DNA of 5,842 nucleotides from JBBRLG01 sp038231495 (GTDB taxonomy: Bacteria > Planctomycetota > Planctomycetia > Gemmatales > Gemmataceae), in NCBI GenBank assembly GCA_038231495.1, contig JBBRLG010000476.1, positions 1-5,842 on the forward strand, read 5' to 3'. Every line of letters begins with the position of its first letter. The stretch's first letter is position 1. This document shows positions 4,778 to 5,842 of this stretch, piece after piece. The notes under the pieces were generated by a model, which ran no database searches, was not told the DNA's origin, and saw only the letters and a program-made list of their open reading frames with translations. Both the position numbers and the translations under genes were made by a program.

Positions 4778-5842
4778 ATGCTCGGCCCGCGACGGCCCAG
4801 GTTAGCGCGTCGCGCAGCCAGTACTTGTCCTTCAACCGCAAGCGCCCGGCCGGGATGTTAAGGGCGGACAAACCCGGCCCCGCAACCACCACGGCCTCCG
4901 GCGTGATGTACAGCGCCAGCAATTCATGCCCCGGCACCTCCGTGGTTTGGTTGAAGAACAACCTTTGCCGCGTGCATTGCAGGCCCGCGGGGTGCGCCAC
5001 CACCCGCACACTTCCCGCGCCGCGCAGCCCGACGACCAGCCACATCGTGCAAAGCAGGCCGCCGAGGACGAACACGAATGCGAGGACCGGCCGCACTTGC
5101 CCTTCCCAGTCGAGCGGGTGCTTGACGTTGGGGCCGCCGAGGCTGATTTCCAGAAACCCAAGGAAGCTGCTTAACACCACGAAGGTGATGAACGGCCCAG
5201 CAATAGTATTTCGTAGTGGCGGTGCCGGGATTTCAACCTCGAACCGTCCGCCGTCCTGTTTGTAAGCGAGTTGCATCCCCGGCGGGGGCGCTGGAAAGGT
5301 GGCCGCACGAACGGACTCGCTCGCCGCGCTGACTCGTTCGCGTAACGACAGGATAGGACCGAACGGCGTAGCCGGTTGCGCGATCGCGTCGATTAGCTCG
5401 ACCCCAAGAAACTCTGCGGCCGCTTGGGCGCGTTTCCTGGCCCGCTTGAGCGTCCAGTGGGTGCCAATTTGCACCTTACGGCCGCCGTAGCCGACCAGGC
5501 TGACGACGAAATAAGGCACCCTGTTGGGAGGTGGCTCCCGATTCAGTTGAACTGCCTCGAACTCCGCCAGTTCGTGGTCTGTTTTCCAATAGGCAAATAG
5601 CCACCCTTGCCGCACGGTGACGCGGTTTTGGCCGAGATCGAGATGAATCTGGCGGAAGAAGCCGAGACGCAAGCCGCCAATCAGCAATTGAAGGAGAGCC
5701 AAGCCGAGCCACAGGTATCTAAACCGCCCTTCCTCCGGAACTGCTGTTAGCGCCATGTATCCGAATACAATGGCTAATGGCAAGAGGCCAAGGCCGCTCA
5801 ACGAGCTCCCAATACGAATGTCCCACACCGACAGGGTGCCAA
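4776..5842 (-). CDS. Four-TM membrane protein with PH-like segments, paralogue B (5' end outside window)
   Basis: This is a paralogue of the adjacent 371-aa protein. The frame can start at GTG 5828 (350 aa) but stays open to the window edge. The extra residues GTLS, followed by VWDIRIG, line up with GTLSYSERFG at residues 10-19 of paralogue A. The true start is therefore probably about ten codons beyond the edge. Numbered from GTG 5828, TM segments lie at about 10-30, 37-56, 207-230 and 246-268. PH-like segments follow at about 60-147 (LDLGQNRVTVRQGW..., helix RAQAAAEFLGVELID) and 274-348 (VVAHPAGLQCTRQRLFF..., helix DKYWLRDALTWAVAG). Matches to paralogue A include SLRER/SLRDR, VEIPAPPL/LEIPRPRL and AHPAGL/AHPGGL. 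It lacks the Arg-rich character of A in its second half. Function is unknown; a paired or heteromeric membrane complex with A is a reasonable guess. Confidence 0.85.
   Translation of the reverse strand, partial: GTLSVWDIRIGSSLSGLGLLPLAIVFGYMALTAVPEEGRFRYLWLGLALLQLLIGGLRLGFFRQIHLDLGQNRVTVRQGWLFAYWKTDHELAEFEAVQLNREPPPNRVPYFVVSLVGYGGRKVQIGTHWTLKRARKRAQAAAEFLGVELIDAIAQPATPFGPILSLRERVSAASESVRAATFPAPPPGMQLAYKQDGGRFEVEIPAPPLRNTIAGPFITFVVLSSFLGFLEISLGGPNVKHPLDWEGQVRPVLAFVFVLGGLLCTMWLVVGLRGAGSVRVVAHPAGLQCTRQRLFFNQTTEVPGHELLALYITPEAVVVAGPGLSALNIPAGRLRLKDKYWLRDALTWAVAGRA

Noticed and set aside
4176..4805. 209-codon + strand frame opposite paralogue A
   Set aside because: It is a shadow of the paralogue A reading frame. 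The composition is low in hydrophobic residues and there is no motif or convincing ribosome binding site.
1..5842. tRNA, rRNA, CRISPR array, insertion sequence
   Set aside because: Read through for cloverleaf-like stretches, regularly spaced repeats, transposase motifs and terminal inverted repeats; none seen by eye.

Overview
The window looks like a piece of a planctomycete chromosome, most likely from the Gemmata/Gemmataceae group. This rests on the high G+C of most of it, a Hanks-type kinase with the DWG-for-DFG motif common in that group, and a kinase-associated C-terminal module (LRADLAL...LVDTDLSG...WDQFWAEV) that I know from Gemmata-like kinase/TPR proteins. It is an inference from protein style; there is no rRNA or other taxonomic marker.

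Layout, left to right. (1) 2-634, + strand: the C-terminal 210 residues of a large protein, probably a Ser/Thr kinase with a TPR-type tail. (2) 668-1654, + strand: a second Ser/Thr kinase, 33 bases downstream. Its catalytic motifs are intact, but it stops abruptly at the end of the kinase domain. (3) 1644-3167, - strand: a compact three-gene unit transcribed in the order cytidine deaminase (cdd), two-TM GAF-like membrane protein, 65-residue orphan protein. (4) 3308-3631, + strand: an orphaned copy of the same kinase C-terminal module seen at the left edge, about 91% identical in DNA over its last 169 aligned bases. (5) 3651-5842, - strand: two adjacent paralogous four-TM proteins with PH-like beta-rich cytoplasmic segments. 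They sit 9 bases apart, and the upstream one runs off the right edge.

The best reading is that two tandem paralogous kinase genes once lay here. The second was broken: its head remains at 668 to about 1630 and its tail at about 3310-3631. The middle (expected TM and TPR or similar repeats) has been lost and replaced by the oppositely oriented cdd unit. The GAF gene in that unit is clearly lower in G+C than the kinase, which fits a different origin. No transposase, integrase, CRISPR, tRNA or rRNA is visible.

Functionally the window mixes signalling (kinases), pyrimidine salvage (Cdd) and unrecognised membrane proteins (GAF-like and PH-like). The tight spacing suggests that cdd, the GAF gene and the 65-aa gene are co-transcribed, and that the PH-like pair is translationally coupled. 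I see no convincing known defence or mobile system. The most unusual items are the split kinase, the cdd/GAF/small-protein unit and the duplicated PH-like membrane family.
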